This document shows, one piece after another, positions 21,395 through 30,644 of a stretch of DNA of 64,000 nucleotides (positions within the stretch are counted from its first letter, which is position 1; every line of letters begins with the position of its first letter). The notes under the pieces were generated by a model. It saw only the letters and a list, made by a program, of their open reading frames with translations. It was not told where the DNA came from and made no database searches. The position numbers were made by a program, and so were the translations under genes. This DNA comes from Kosakonia oryzae (GTDB lineage: Bacteria; Pseudomonadota; Gammaproteobacteria; Enterobacterales; Enterobacteriaceae), in NCBI RefSeq assembly GCF_001658025.2, contig NZ_CP014007.2, positions 4,030,001 to 4,094,000 of the forward strand. Reading direction: 5' to 3'.

Positions 21395-21418
21395 CGGAGG
21401 CAAAAATTTCTGCCTCCG
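21395..21418 (-). terminator. recR terminator hairpin
   Basis: CGGAGGCA paired with TGCCTCCG around an AT loop, immediately after recR. The base of the stem touches the htpG -35 element, so termination of dnaX-ybaB-recR and initiation of htpG are packed together. Confidence 0.65.
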
Positions 21419-21423
21419 TTTGG

Positions 21424-22028
21424 TTAAAAACGAATCTTGTGGCGACCGGCCAGCGAATGCGACAGCGTGGTGCCGTCAACCATCTCCAGCTCACCGCCCA
21501 CCGGCACGCCGTGCGCGATGCGGCTGGCTTCCACACCATATTGCGCGCAAAGCTCCGCAATATAGTTAGCCGTTGCCTCACCTTCCACCGTCGGGTTGGT
21601 GGCGAGGATCACTTCCTGGATCTTTTCTGCGGCCAGGCGCTGCTCAAGCCGGTCGAGACCGATATCATCCGGCCCGATACCGTCCAGCGGCGACAGATGC
21701 CCCATCAGCACAAAGTAGCGCCCCGAGAACTGCCCGGTTTGCTCGATGGCATAAATATCCGCCGGGCTTTCCACCACACAGATTTGACCGTTTTCCTGGC
21801 GCCGCGGGTTGCTGCATATATTGCACACTTCCTGCTCGGTAAAGGTACGGCAATCGGCGCAGTGGCCGATTTCCGACATCGCCCGGGTGAGCGCCTGCGC
21901 CAGCCGCATACCGCCGCTGCGATCGCGCTGCAACAGCGTAAACGCCATGCGCTGCGCCGACTTCGGGCCAACGCCCGGCAGGCAGCGCAGTGCTTCCATA
22001 AGCTGCGTTAACAGCGGACTGGTCTGCA

Positions 22029-22029
<1 letters not shown>
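21424..22029 (-). CDS. recR: RecR, recombination mediator
   Basis: Works with RecF and RecO to load RecA on gapped DNA. The 201 residues match E. coli. The helix-hairpin-helix [17 protein letters not shown] is N-terminal, the four-cysteine zinc site is CADC...CNIC (about residues 57-72), and the Toprim domain starts at [14 protein letters not shown]. Its ATG overlaps the ybaB stop by one base (TGATG), the conserved dnaX-ybaB-recR arrangement. Confidence 0.97.
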
Positions 22030-22370
<341 letters not shown>

Positions 22371-22439
22371 TTAGCTGTGGTGACTGACCAGAGTGATAAG
22401 TCACATTCAGGGTTGAAAACGGAAAGCCGCAGCTTGCCG

Positions 22440-24380
22440 TCAAAGGGGGCGAATACTCTCTTCATCCAGATCCGCATCGAAAAACCGTTGCAGCGTCTGA
22501 ATGTTGCTATCCGCAATAATTGCCTCACGCGCCTGCGCGAGCTTTTCCTCATAGATTGCCTGACGCCACTCCAGCGGCGTTCGCACTGCCGGATTATCAT
22601 CTTCAATGATAGTCAGTTCAACCGTCGAACCGTGCAATTCGCTAAGCGCGTCGCTTAGCGCCTTCTGTGCGCCCTGCGAATTCAGGTGACGCTGCGCGCT
22701 GCGCAGATGCAGACACCAGCGATCGCCCTCCTGCTCTTTCCAGGCGTTCAGCGCCACCTGCTCAACCAGTTTTGGCAATTTTAGCTGGCTGACCTCTTTC
22801 GCCCAGGCATCACGCTCAATCGCCTCTTCCGCCAGCTTTTTCGCCAGTTCCGGCGTTTTCTCATGTTCCAGCGCTTTTTTCAGCGCTTTGGGCGTGGCAA
22901 CAACCTCTTTTGTCTCGGTGACAACAGTGGTTGCTTTCCAGCGGTAGGCCTCTTTTTTAGCCGGAGCCTGTTCAAGCGCGGACGGCGCCGGGCGCGACTG
23001 CACGCGCTCGGTGACCGAAGCCAGACGCTCCAGCGCGGCATTACTCACCGGCCGCGCGCGGGTTGCGGCTGCCGGTTCACTCTTTTTTGCTTTGTCTGCT
23101 CCCTGAGCGCGTTGCAACTGCCTGCGCGCCGCCAGCACTGAGCTGGTTGATTCAGGCAGCGGTACGTCGTTCTGCACCGGTGCCGCCGCCGGTTGAGCCT
23201 GCGGCGCGGGCGGAACCTGCTGCGGCGATATCACGGCGGTGGGTGCCACAGGCGCGAAGGATTGCTGCGGCACTTCTGGCGCCGGTAACGGCGCACGCGG
23301 ATGGAACGCCAGCGCGCGCAGCAGCGTCATTTCAACACCCATGCGACGATCCGGCGCGTAAGGCAGCTCTTTGCGCCCAATCAGCAGCGTCTGATAGTAG
23401 AGCTGCACATCGGTGGGCGGCACGGTGCGGGCCAGTTCACGCAAACGCTGCTCAATCGGGGCCATGTCGCTGCCGAGCGCCGCAGGCGTCAGCTGTACCA
23501 TGGCGATACGGTGCAGCAGCGTTTGCATCTCCAGCAGCAAAGCTTCCCATTCAACGCCGCGCGATGCCGCCTCGTTCACCAGCCCCATAGCGCGTTCGCC
23601 GTCAGCGGCAACCACCGCTTCAACTAATGAAAGCGCCTGGTCGTCATTCAACGTGCCGAGCATGGAGCTGACCACCGCTGCGGAGAGCTGCCCGTTGCCG
23701 CTGGCAATCGCCTGATCGGTCAGGCTTAGCGCATCGCGCAGGCTGCCGTCAGCCGCACGCGCCAGCAGTTGCAGCGCACGGGCTTCATGTTCAATCTTCT
23801 CGTCAGTGAGAATGTGCTCAAGCTGGCTGCGGATCTGCTCGACATCCAGTGCTTTCAGGTGGAACTGAAGGCAGCGGGAAAGGATGGTCACCGGCAGCTT
23901 TTGCGGATCGGTAGTCGCCAGCAGGAATTTGACGTGCTCAGGCGGCTCTTCAAGCGTTTTCAACAGCGCGTTAAAGCTGTGACGCGAGAGCATATGCACT
24001 TCGTCAATCAGATAGACTTTGAAACGCCCGCGCGCCGGGGCGTATTGCACGTTATCCAGCAGATCGCGGGTATCTTCGACTTTGGTGCGCGACGCGGCGT
24101 CGATCTCAATTAAATCGACAAAGCGGCCCTGCTCAATTTCGCGGCAGTTATCACATACGCCGCACGGCGTTGCGGTGATGCCGGTTTCGCAGTTCAGCCC
24201 CTTCGCCAGCAGACGGGCGATAGAGGTTTTGCCGACGCCGCGGGTGCCGGAGAACAGATACGCATGATGAATGCGTCCTGATGATAAGCCGTTCGCCAGT
24301 GCGGTCAGCACATGCTCCTGGCCGACGACGTCAGCAAAAGTTTGCGGTCGCCATTTTCGGGCTAAGACCTGATAACTCAT
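22440..24380 (-). CDS. dnaX: DnaX, DNA polymerase III tau and gamma subunits
   Basis: Clamp-loader ATPase of the replicative polymerase. The 646 residues (643 in E. coli) give tau. Walker A is GTRGVGKTS (about residues 45-53), followed by the four-cysteine zinc module (CETG...CGVCDNC) and SRC sensor motif ILSRCLQF. Residues 365-500 are a Pro/Ala/Gln-rich linker, and the C-terminal domain V binds the polymerase alpha subunit. A frameshift signal within the linker makes gamma. Head of the dnaX-ybaB-recR operon. Confidence 0.98.
   Translation of the reverse strand: MSYQVLARKWRPQTFADVVGQEHVLTALANGLSSGRIHHAYLFSGTRGVGKTSIARLLAKGLNCETGITATPCGVCDNCREIEQGRFVDLIEIDAASRTKVEDTRDLLDNVQYAPARGRFKVYLIDEVHMLSRHSFNALLKTLEEPPEHVKFLLATTDPQKLPVTILSRCLQFHLKALDVEQIRSQLEHILTDEKIEHEARALQLLARAADGSLRDALSLTDQAIASGNGQLSAAVVSSMLGTLNDDQALSLVEAVVAADGERAMGLVNEAASRGVEWEALLLEMQTLLHRIAMVQLTPAALGSDMAPIEQRLRELARTVPPTDVQLYYQTLLIGRKELPYAPDRRMGVEMTLLRALAFHPRAPLPAPEVPQQSFAPVAPTAVISPQQVPPAPQAQPAAAPVQNDVPLPESTSSVLAARRQLQRAQGADKAKKSEPAAATRARPVSNAALERLASVTERVQSRPAPSALEQAPAKKEAYRWKATTVVTETKEVVATPKALKKALEHEKTPELAKKLAEEAIERDAWAKEVSQLKLPKLVEQVALNAWKEQEGDRWCLHLRSAQRHLNSQGAQKALSDALSELHGSTVELTIIEDDNPAVRTPLEWRQAIYEEKLAQAREAIIADSNIQTLQRFFDADLDEESIRPL
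23077..23104 (-). promoter_or_regulatory. dnaX programmed -1 frameshift signal (gamma subunit)
   Basis: On the minus strand the slippery heptamer A AAA AAG (23088-23082) covers codons 432-433. A -1 slip adds one Glu (GAG) and then meets TGA at 23079-23077, giving a 434-residue gamma. The stimulatory Shine-Dalgarno-like AGGGAG (23104-23099) lies ten bases upstream, and a GC-rich stem-loop (CCGGC...GCCGG) follows downstream, all as in E. coli. Confidence 0.92.
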
Positions 24381-24454
24381 TGGCAGGCTCTGAAACGCTG
24401 GAAGGTGGATTTACGAAGGGATAATGCTAACACAGCACATGCTGTTAATACACT

Positions 24455-24484
24455 TCATCCCTCAGGCGCAGGCCTGAAGGATGA
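24455..24484 (-). terminator. Hairpin after apt
   Basis: Two stacked six-base stems (TCATCC/GGATGA and TCAGGC/GCCTGA) with a single mismatch between them and a four-base loop, placed between apt and dnaX. No T-run follows, so it may attenuate rather than end transcription. Confidence 0.5.
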
Positions 24485-24500
24485 GGAGGCGGACATGGCA

Positions 24501-25052
24501 TTAATGTCCCGGGAACGGCACCAGGCTGTAGCAGTTAACACCCTGTTTTTCGAGGCGTTGTTCACCGCCAAGATCAAACAGATTAATGATGAATGCCGCG
24601 TCGGTCACTTCACCGCCCAGACGGCGAATCAGTTTCACTGTGGCTTCGATAGTGCCGCCAGTTGCCAGCAGATCGTCGACCACCAGCACTTTATCGCCCG
24701 GCTTGATCGCATCAACATGGATCTCTAACTGGTCAGTACCGTACTCAAGCTCATAGCTCTCGGCGATGGTTTCACGCGGCAGTTTACGCGGTTTACGCAC
24801 CGGCACAAAGCCAACGCCCAGACCCAGCGCAACCGGTGCGCCGAACAGGAAGCCACGCGCTTCGGTTCCCACTACTTTGGTTACGCCAGCGTTTTTATAA
24901 CGCTCAACCAGCAATTGAATGCTAAGAGCGTACGCTTGCGGATCTTCCAGCAAACTGGTGACATCACGGAACAGAATGCCCGGCTTCGGGTAATCCTGAA
25001 TGCTTTTGATGCTGTTTTTAAGAAATTCAAGCTGCTGCGCAGTCGCTGTCAT
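24501..25052 (-). CDS. apt: Apt, adenine phosphoribosyltransferase
   Basis: Salvages adenine to AMP using PRPP. The start at 25052 ([10 protein letters not shown]) gives 183 residues, as in E. coli; an in-frame codon further upstream at 25085 is not needed. The PRPP-binding motif [13 protein letters not shown] lies near residues 120-132, and the adenine-site loop is in [15 protein letters not shown]. Confidence 0.97.
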   Translation of the reverse strand: MTATAQQLEFLKNSIKSIQDYPKPGILFRDVTSLLEDPQAYALSIQLLVERYKNAGVTKVVGTEARGFLFGAPVALGLGVGFVPVRKPRKLPRETIAESYELEYGTDQLEIHVDAIKPGDKVLVVDDLLATGGTIEATVKLIRRLGGEVTDAAFIINLFDLGGEQRLEKQGVNCYSLVPFPGH

Positions 25053-25203
25053 GGATTTTTGCCTGATAGAAACGGTATTACTCACGGTACACGCGTTTAC
25101 AGTTTATGTAACCACTGATTAACGTTTAATCAGCCGTACCCGTGCTCGAAAACGCCCGAATTTACTGACTGTGCGCCACAATTGCAACTGTCATTGCTGT
25201 GGT

Positions 25204-25581
25204 TTATGGTTTTTGTTGTTTTGCATCAATCACCGGAATACGCCACATAAATAGCAGTAGACCGGCCAGAATCACCAACAACAACACGCGTACCCACCAC
25301 ATCTTCACCAGATACAGAGAAACGGCAAAGGTCAACAGAATCACCGCAATGGCGCGCGGCTTCGCGCCAGGCGGCATGGCACGGTACGTTTGCCAGTGCC
25401 GCAGATAGCCGCCAAACCAGGAGCGGTAAAGCAACCAGTGATGAAAACGCGGCGATGAGCGCGCAAAAGACCACGCCGCCAGCAGAATAAACGGCGTTGT
25501 CGGCAGGAGCGGCAGTACCACGCCAAGCGTGCCAAGCACTACCGCCAGCCAGCCAATGATGAGTAAAATAGTCCGTTGCAT
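25204..25581 (-). CDS. ybaN: YbaN, DUF454 inner-membrane protein
   Basis: Small protein of unknown function with three or four hydrophobic segments; the family signature LGVVLPLLPTTPFILLAAW is present near residues 17-35. The start at 25581 matches the E. coli N-terminus (MQR...); an ATG four codons upstream (25593) is also possible and would add MKRA. Divergent from priC with a 63-base gap. Confidence 0.9.
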   Translation of the reverse strand: MQRTILLIIGWLAVVLGTLGVVLPLLPTTPFILLAAWSFARSSPRFHHWLLYRSWFGGYLRHWQTYRAMPPGAKPRAIAVILLTFAVSLYLVKMWWVRVLLLVILAGLLLFMWRIPVIDAKQQKP

Positions 25582-25644
25582 AGCGCGCTTCATCAGAAAA
25601 TGAACGGTTAATGTAACAGACTGATATTTACCGGGGGAAGAGAC

Positions 25645-26172
25645 GTGAAAAACGCCGCGCTTTTAAACACGCTGGAACAGCAACTGGACAAATTACGCCA
25701 GTTGGCCGCGCCGCTGGCGCAGCATGCGACGATCGGCGCGCGTTTTGATCGCCAGCTTTTCCAGACTCGCAGCACGTTGATGCAGTCCTGTCTGGATGAG
25801 GCAACGGTCAATCTGGCGGCGCTGCGTCGTGCCGTGGAGGGCAATCATCTGGAGCAGGTTGCCTGGCTGGCGGAGCGCCTGGCCGCGCAAATTGCCGCTC
25901 TCACGCGTGAAAGTGCCGTCTGGCCACTGCGCGCGTGGGATCATGCATCGCCAGGTATTGCGCGCTGGCAGCGCAGGCGTTTGCAGCATCAGGAGTATGA
26001 GCGTCGTCTGTTGGCGATGAAACAGGCGCGCGAACAACGCTTAAATGCCGTCAGCACGCTGGTCGAACAGCAGCAGCTACATAAAGAAGTGGAGGCGCTG
26101 GCTGGCAGACTTGCCCGTTGCCGCCAGGCGCTGGACAATATTGAGCGCGTGCTGGCGCGCTTAACCCGCTAA
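25645..26172 (+). CDS. priC: PriC, primosomal replication protein N''
   Basis: Replication-restart factor that loads DnaB at stalled forks by binding SSB and DNA. A GTG start at 25645 with a GGGGGAAG site gives 175 residues, as in E. coli. The protein is Arg/Gln/Leu-rich and all-helical; the conserved segment [18 protein letters not shown] lies near residues 108-125. rsmS follows after 14 bases. Confidence 0.92.
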   Translation: MKNAALLNTLEQQLDKLRQLAAPLAQHATIGARFDRQLFQTRSTLMQSCLDEATVNLAALRRAVEGNHLEQVAWLAERLAAQIAALTRESAVWPLRAWDHASPGIARWQRRRLQHQEYERRLLAMKQAREQRLNAVSTLVEQQQLHKEVEALAGRLARCRQALDNIERVLARLTR

Positions 26173-26186
26173 AGCGAGGAGAGAAA

Positions 26187-26330
26187 ATGTCGCTGGAAAA
26201 CGCTCCGGAGGAGATCAAACTGGCCGTGGATCTGATTATGTTGCTGGAACAACATGAGATTGCGCCAGACGTCGTGCTGAAAGCGCTGGAGATCGTCAAA
26301 CGGGATTTTGAGAAAAAACTTGAGGAGTGA
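26187..26330 (+). CDS. rsmS: RsmS (YbaM), DUF2496 small protein
   Basis: 47-residue acidic helical protein beginning [17 protein letters not shown] and ending in a Lys/Glu-rich tail, closely matching E. coli YbaM but a few residues shorter. An AGGAGAG site precedes the ATG. In Pectobacterium the homologue modulates RsmA-controlled secretion; its role here is unknown. It is probably co-transcribed with priC. Confidence 0.88.
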   Translation: MSLENAPEEIKLAVDLIMLLEQHEIAPDVVLKALEIVKRDFEKKLEE

Positions 26331-26354
26331 TCCCCTCCCCACAGGGGAGAGGAT
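26330..26354. terminator. Bidirectional hairpin between rsmS and mscK
   Basis: Eleven-base stem with one mismatch (ATCCCCTCCCC with GGGGAGAGGAT) and a three-base loop, between convergent genes and starting on the last base of rsmS. Confidence 0.65.
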
Positions 26355-26363
26355 CGACAGGAT

Positions 26364-29300
26364 TTACCCTGCCTGAGAAGGCGTCGGATCGTCGCCTTTC
26401 ATTTCGCGCTTAACTTCAGTCAGCTCATCACCTTTGGCATTGCGCAGGTGAACTTCGAGCTGGTTAAAGGCGATATCAATATTGTTCTCGCGGCACAGCT
26501 TGTCGATGGTGCGGTTCAGTTCATCAACCGTGTAGCTGCGATCGCGCAGTTCGCGCACATACAGACGCAGTTCATGATCCAGCGTGCTGGCGCCAAAAGT
26601 AGTGAAAAACACCGACGGCTCCGGATCGTGCATCACTTTTGGATGCTCCATCGCCGCTTTCAGCAGCACTTTTTTCACTTTATCCAGATCGGACCCGTAC
26701 GCCACGCCGAGGCGGATCACCACGCGGGTGATGGTATCGGAGAGCGACCAGTTGATCAGACGCTCGGTAACAAACGCCTTGTTCGGAATGATCACCTCTT
26801 TACGGTCAAAGTCAGTAATGGTGGTCGCACGAATGCGGATCTTACTGACCGTTCCGGAGAAGGTGCCAATAGTCACGGTATCGCCGATACGCACCGGGCG
26901 TTCGAACAGGATAATCAAGCCGGAGACAAAGTTACCGAAAATTTCCTGTAAGCCGAAACCTAAACCAACCGACAGCGCCGCCGCCAACCATTGCAGTTTA
27001 TCCCACGAAACGCCCAGCGAGCCGAATACCATCAACGCCCCGACGGCAATGATGATGTAGTTCAGGATCGTCGTCACGGCATACGAAGAGCCCTGCCGCA
27101 TATTGAGCCTTGAGAGGATCAGCACCTCCAGCAAACCCGGCAAGTTGCGGATTAGCGCCCAGGCCACAACAAAAACAATCACCGCGAATAGCAAACTGCC
27201 AAGGGTTACGCTCTTCATTACCGCAGCGCCGGCTTCGGTGCCGTTGTAGTGCCATAGCGTAATGCTGTCGAGGTAGGCAAATACGGTGATCAGATCGGAC
27301 CAAATCGCCCAGAACATCACGCCAAACAGCGCCACCATCACCAGCATCGTAATACGCAGGGTTTGCTGGTTAACCTGTTCCAGCGCGATGCTCGGCTCTT
27401 CCTGTGGTTCAGCGCCTTCGGCCCCCTCTTTCACCATATTCTGCCGACGCGCCAGTGCGCGGCGATAGGCAATACGTCGCGCGGCCACGCTGAGGCCACG
27501 CAGAACCGTCTGGTAAAGCAGGTTCCAGATAATCACCAGATAGACGGTTTCAATCCAGCGCCCGGAGAGACGCAGCGTGGTATAGAAATACCCCGTCGCG
27601 GTCAGCACCATCAGCGCGATCGGCACGATTGCCAGCACGGTGATGGTTGCCAGGCGAATGGCGTGAGACTCTTTGTCGCGCCAGCTTTCGCGGGACATCG
27701 GCCAGACCAGGCATGTGATTACCAGCAGATTCAACAGGATAACAAACTGCCCCAGCACGTCATCCATCAAATGCAGCGGAGAGAGTTCAGAAACAACCGA
27801 CCAGAAGTGCAGCGGCAACAGCGCCAGGCTGATACGCACAATTTGCCGACGCCAGTGGCTGGTAAGCTGGGCGGGCATATTAAAGTGGCTGACAGCGACA
27901 CCGTTTTTTTCCAGCACTTTCCAGCACAGGCCGAATACCAGCCAGAACAATGCCAGTTTTTTACTGAATGCCCACAGCAATTCGCTGACGTTAAGCTGCA
28001 TGGTCAGCAGGATCAGGCCGATCGCCAGAATAATCAGGCACACCGGTAGCGCACGGATAAGATCGATCAGAATCGCTTTCGGCGTATGCAACTGACTGTC
28101 GTTACGCAGTTGTCCAACCTGCGCCGCCAGCTTCGCCTGATAATCTTTCAGCCAGCGCAGACGCCAGCGGATAAGCCCGGCGATCAGCAGCAACGGTAGC
28201 CCTGCAAGGAACGCGATGGCTACCGCAGGCCAGGCTTTCTCCCAGTTACCGGTGATCTTCATGGCCTTGATTTGGTCATGCAGCGCCTGCGGGAAGGATT
28301 TGATCCAGTCCCAGTCCATTGGCTTATTGCTGTTCACCCAGAAGATCTGCTGCGTCAGAATTTCCTGCAGGCTTTTCGACACGCTCATCAGCTGCTGCTG
28401 GTTAACTTGCAGGTTGATGGCCATCATCAATTGCGTGCCCAACTGTTTGTTCAGTTGATCGAGCAGTTCACGGCGCATATCCACAACCTGCAACAGCGCG
28501 TCATGCACCTCATCGTTGACTTCACTGGAATGACCTTCCTCCAGTTTGGCGACAAAGGTATCGCTCTGGAACAGCGCATCACGCTGCTGGTTGATTTCAA
28601 ACTGTTCAAGACGCAGATCCGCAATGCGGTTGGTCATGTCTTCCAGCTCATCCGCCGACGGCAATGTCTGCTGTTGCTGATACAAAATACGCGACAGCAA
28701 CAGGCTGCCTTTCAGCACCGAAATCTGTTCTTTAACGTTACGTTCGGATTGCAGAGCGCGGTCGAGCCAGTTTTTCACCTTAATATTCTGCTGCATCAGC
28801 GAGTTGCCATTTTCCGTGGCGGCAATCAACTTCTGGCTGAGCTGATGGTTAATATCCAGCTCCTGTTTCACCAGCGGGTTGGCCTGAATGCGCGACGTTT
28901 CATCCGGCGTTACCGCTTCCTGGGCCGTTTTTTCTGTCAGCGTCAGACGTTTGCTGTTCACCGCCTCCTGCAACAACTGCAACTGATGCTCAAGGCGATT
29001 GCTGTTCGCCGTCACGTAATCACGTTGTTTTTGCAGCGTATCCTGTAATGTGGTGTTGCCTTCAAGGCTTTTGCGCAGCTGCTCGATCTGCGCATTCAAC
29101 AACGCCTGTTGCACCTGCAGCAGCGTTTGTTGCGTAGGACGCAGCGCGCCCTCGCCTGCAGCAGTGCCGTTCAGACGGTTGCGGATCTGCTGCAACTGCT
29201 GGGAAGCGGAGTACATGGAGTTTTGTACACGCTCAGGCTGCGTTTGCAGCGAGACCAATTGGCTGTTGTAGTTCGATAAATCGTTCTGGGCAGACTGTAA

Positions 29301-29720
29301 ATCTTCCAGCAATTGCGAGATACGGGATTCCAGCTGGCGCAAAGAGAGCGAGGCCAGCGTTTTACGCGTCTCATCGTCGCTATCTTTATCACTCAGTGCA
29401 TTCAGGGCATCCGTCGCCTGGCGCAGTTTATCCGGCGCCTGGGCAATTTTTTGCTTCAGCAGCGCGGTTTCTTGCTTCACGCGATCGATTTTGTCGAGCG
29501 TATCCAGCGTCTCGGTCAAATCCTGGATAACCAGTTTGTCCTGCGCGGTGTGATTTTTTTGTTTGTTTAGCGTATCAAGCTGGCTTTGTACGTCGCTGCG
29601 GGAAGGTAAATCGTTCGTGGTCTGCGCAAGGGCGGCGTTACTCACCAGGCTTGCGAAGAGAAGGAACAATGCGGCGGCAAAAGCGGCGAGCGTGTTTCGC
29701 GTGCGGTAGTTGTGCAACAT
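26364..29720 (-). CDS. mscK: MscK (KefA), potassium-dependent mechanosensitive channel
   Basis: Large MscS-family channel that opens under membrane tension in high external potassium. The 1,118 residues (1,120 in E. coli) contain a signal peptide (to about residue 32), a long periplasmic region rich in Gln/Leu coiled coils (residues 35-470), about eleven transmembrane helices, and the MscS pore core with GLGFGLQEIFGNFVSGLIILFE around residues 925-945. It is convergent with rsmS and lies on the same strand as acrR. Confidence 0.97.
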   Translation of the reverse strand: MLHNYRTRNTLAAFAAALFLLFASLVSNAALAQTTNDLPSRSDVQSQLDTLNKQKNHTAQDKLVIQDLTETLDTLDKIDRVKQETALLKQKIAQAPDKLRQATDALNALSDKDSDDETRKTLASLSLRQLESRISQLLEDLQSAQNDLSNYNSQLVSLQTQPERVQNSMYSASQQLQQIRNRLNGTAAGEGALRPTQQTLLQVQQALLNAQIEQLRKSLEGNTTLQDTLQKQRDYVTANSNRLEHQLQLLQEAVNSKRLTLTEKTAQEAVTPDETSRIQANPLVKQELDINHQLSQKLIAATENGNSLMQQNIKVKNWLDRALQSERNVKEQISVLKGSLLLSRILYQQQQTLPSADELEDMTNRIADLRLEQFEINQQRDALFQSDTFVAKLEEGHSSEVNDEVHDALLQVVDMRRELLDQLNKQLGTQLMMAINLQVNQQQLMSVSKSLQEILTQQIFWVNSNKPMDWDWIKSFPQALHDQIKAMKITGNWEKAWPAVAIAFLAGLPLLLIAGLIRWRLRWLKDYQAKLAAQVGQLRNDSQLHTPKAILIDLIRALPVCLIILAIGLILLTMQLNVSELLWAFSKKLALFWLVFGLCWKVLEKNGVAVSHFNMPAQLTSHWRRQIVRISLALLPLHFWSVVSELSPLHLMDDVLGQFVILLNLLVITCLVWPMSRESWRDKESHAIRLATITVLAIVPIALMVLTATGYFYTTLRLSGRWIETVYLVIIWNLLYQTVLRGLSVAARRIAYRRALARRQNMVKEGAEGAEPQEEPSIALEQVNQQTLRITMLVMVALFGVMFWAIWSDLITVFAYLDSITLWHYNGTEAGAAVMKSVTLGSLLFAVIVFVVAWALIRNLPGLLEVLILSRLNMRQGSSYAVTTILNYIIIAVGALMVFGSLGVSWDKLQWLAAALSVGLGFGLQEIFGNFVSGLIILFERPVRIGDTVTIGTFSGTVSKIRIRATTITDFDRKEVIIPNKAFVTERLINWSLSDTITRVVIRLGVAYGSDLDKVKKVLLKAAMEHPKVMHDPEPSVFFTTFGASTLDHELRLYVRELRDRSYTVDELNRTIDKLCRENNIDIAFNQLEVHLRNAKGDELTEVKREMKGDDPTPSQAG

Positions 29721-29816
29721 AATTTGAGCGATCGTTTTCTGTACGGGAAAGGCGGCCGGAATGGCCGCGAACGCAAGAATATCACGCCGTTATGCAACAA
29801 CCTAGAAAAGTGAATC

Positions 29817-29840
29817 GCCTCCAGGATAAATCCTGGCGGC
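29817..29840 (-). terminator. acrR terminator hairpin
   Basis: GCC-CCAGGAT stem paired across a three-base AAT-like loop with ATCCTGG-GGC, just after the acrR stop; no T-run. Confidence 0.55.
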
Positions 29841-29848
29841 CCGGGTAA

Positions 29849-30502
29849 TCAGGCGCTGATAGCGCCCTGGTCTGTCCGCAGCGTCGGGCATAACTGGCAC
29901 ATCTCCAGCAGGATCGCCACGTAATCACGTGCTTCTTTTTTCAAATCGAAGGATTGCGGCGCAAACAGCCAGTTTTCCATAATGCCGGAAATATAGGCGC
30001 GCATTAAGACCGCAACACGGCGAGTGAGTAAATTAGCGGGCAGCAATTTTGCCTGAATACACTGGGCAAGCGTATGCTCGATTCGATCATAACTTTCGAG
30101 GCTCAGGTTACGCTGCGCTTCTTGCACAATAGTCATTTCGCCGACAAACTCACATTTGTGAAAAATGATCTCCATCATTAATCGCCGCCGCTCTTCAACA
30201 ACTGTTGCTTCAAGGATATAAACCAATATTTCTCTTAATACTGAGAGTGGATCGCCAGGGAATTTTGCCTGATACTCAAGCTCAAGATCGTCAATACTGA
30301 ACTCTGACAATTTCCAAATTTCACTAAACAAATCCGACTTATTTTTGAAGTGCCAGTAAATCGCGCCGCGAGTCACGCCTGCCGCCTGCGCAATGTCAGC
30401 CAGCGAAGTAGAAGATACGCCTTGCCGGGAAAACACGTGTATGGCGACATCGAGGATGTGCTGTCGCGTCTCCAGCGCTTGTTGTTTGGTTTTTCGTGCC
30501 AT
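29849..30502 (-). CDS. acrR: AcrR, TetR-family repressor of acrAB
   Basis: Represses acrAB and its own gene; released by drugs and dyes. The 217 residues (215 in E. coli) start [13 protein letters not shown], with the helix-turn-helix [23 protein letters not shown] at about 33-55. The rest is the ligand-binding dimerisation domain. The reading frame is intact, so nothing in the sequence suggests a resistance-type acrR loss. Divergent from acrA, with its operator in the 142-base gap. Confidence 0.97.
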   Translation of the reverse strand: MARKTKQQALETRQHILDVAIHVFSRQGVSSTSLADIAQAAGVTRGAIYWHFKNKSDLFSEIWKLSEFSIDDLELEYQAKFPGDPLSVLREILVYILEATVVEERRRLMMEIIFHKCEFVGEMTIVQEAQRNLSLESYDRIEHTLAQCIQAKLLPANLLTRRVAVLMRAYISGIMENWLFAPQSFDLKKEARDYVAILLEMCQLCPTLRTDQGAISA

Positions 30503-30530
30503 ATGTTGGTGAATTTACAGGAGTCAGATT

Positions 30531-30554
30531 TACATACATTTGTGAATGTTTGTA
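30531..30554. promoter_or_regulatory. AcrR operator
   Basis: A 24-base imperfect palindrome, TACATACATTTG...AATGTTTGTA, with one base different from the E. coli AcrR site. It lies 28 bases upstream of acrR and 90 upstream of acrA, so it can serve both genes. Confidence 0.88.
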
Positions 30555-30644
30555 CCATAGCACGACCATAATATAAACGCAGCAATGGGTTTTTGGGCCA
30601 TTGATCCATTGATCAATTTGAAATCGGACACTCGAGGTTTACAT

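Noticed and set aside
30585-30644. N-terminal extension of AcrA from the ATG at 30585
   Set aside because: It would bury the signal peptide and lipobox inside the protein; 30645 gives the E. coli length.
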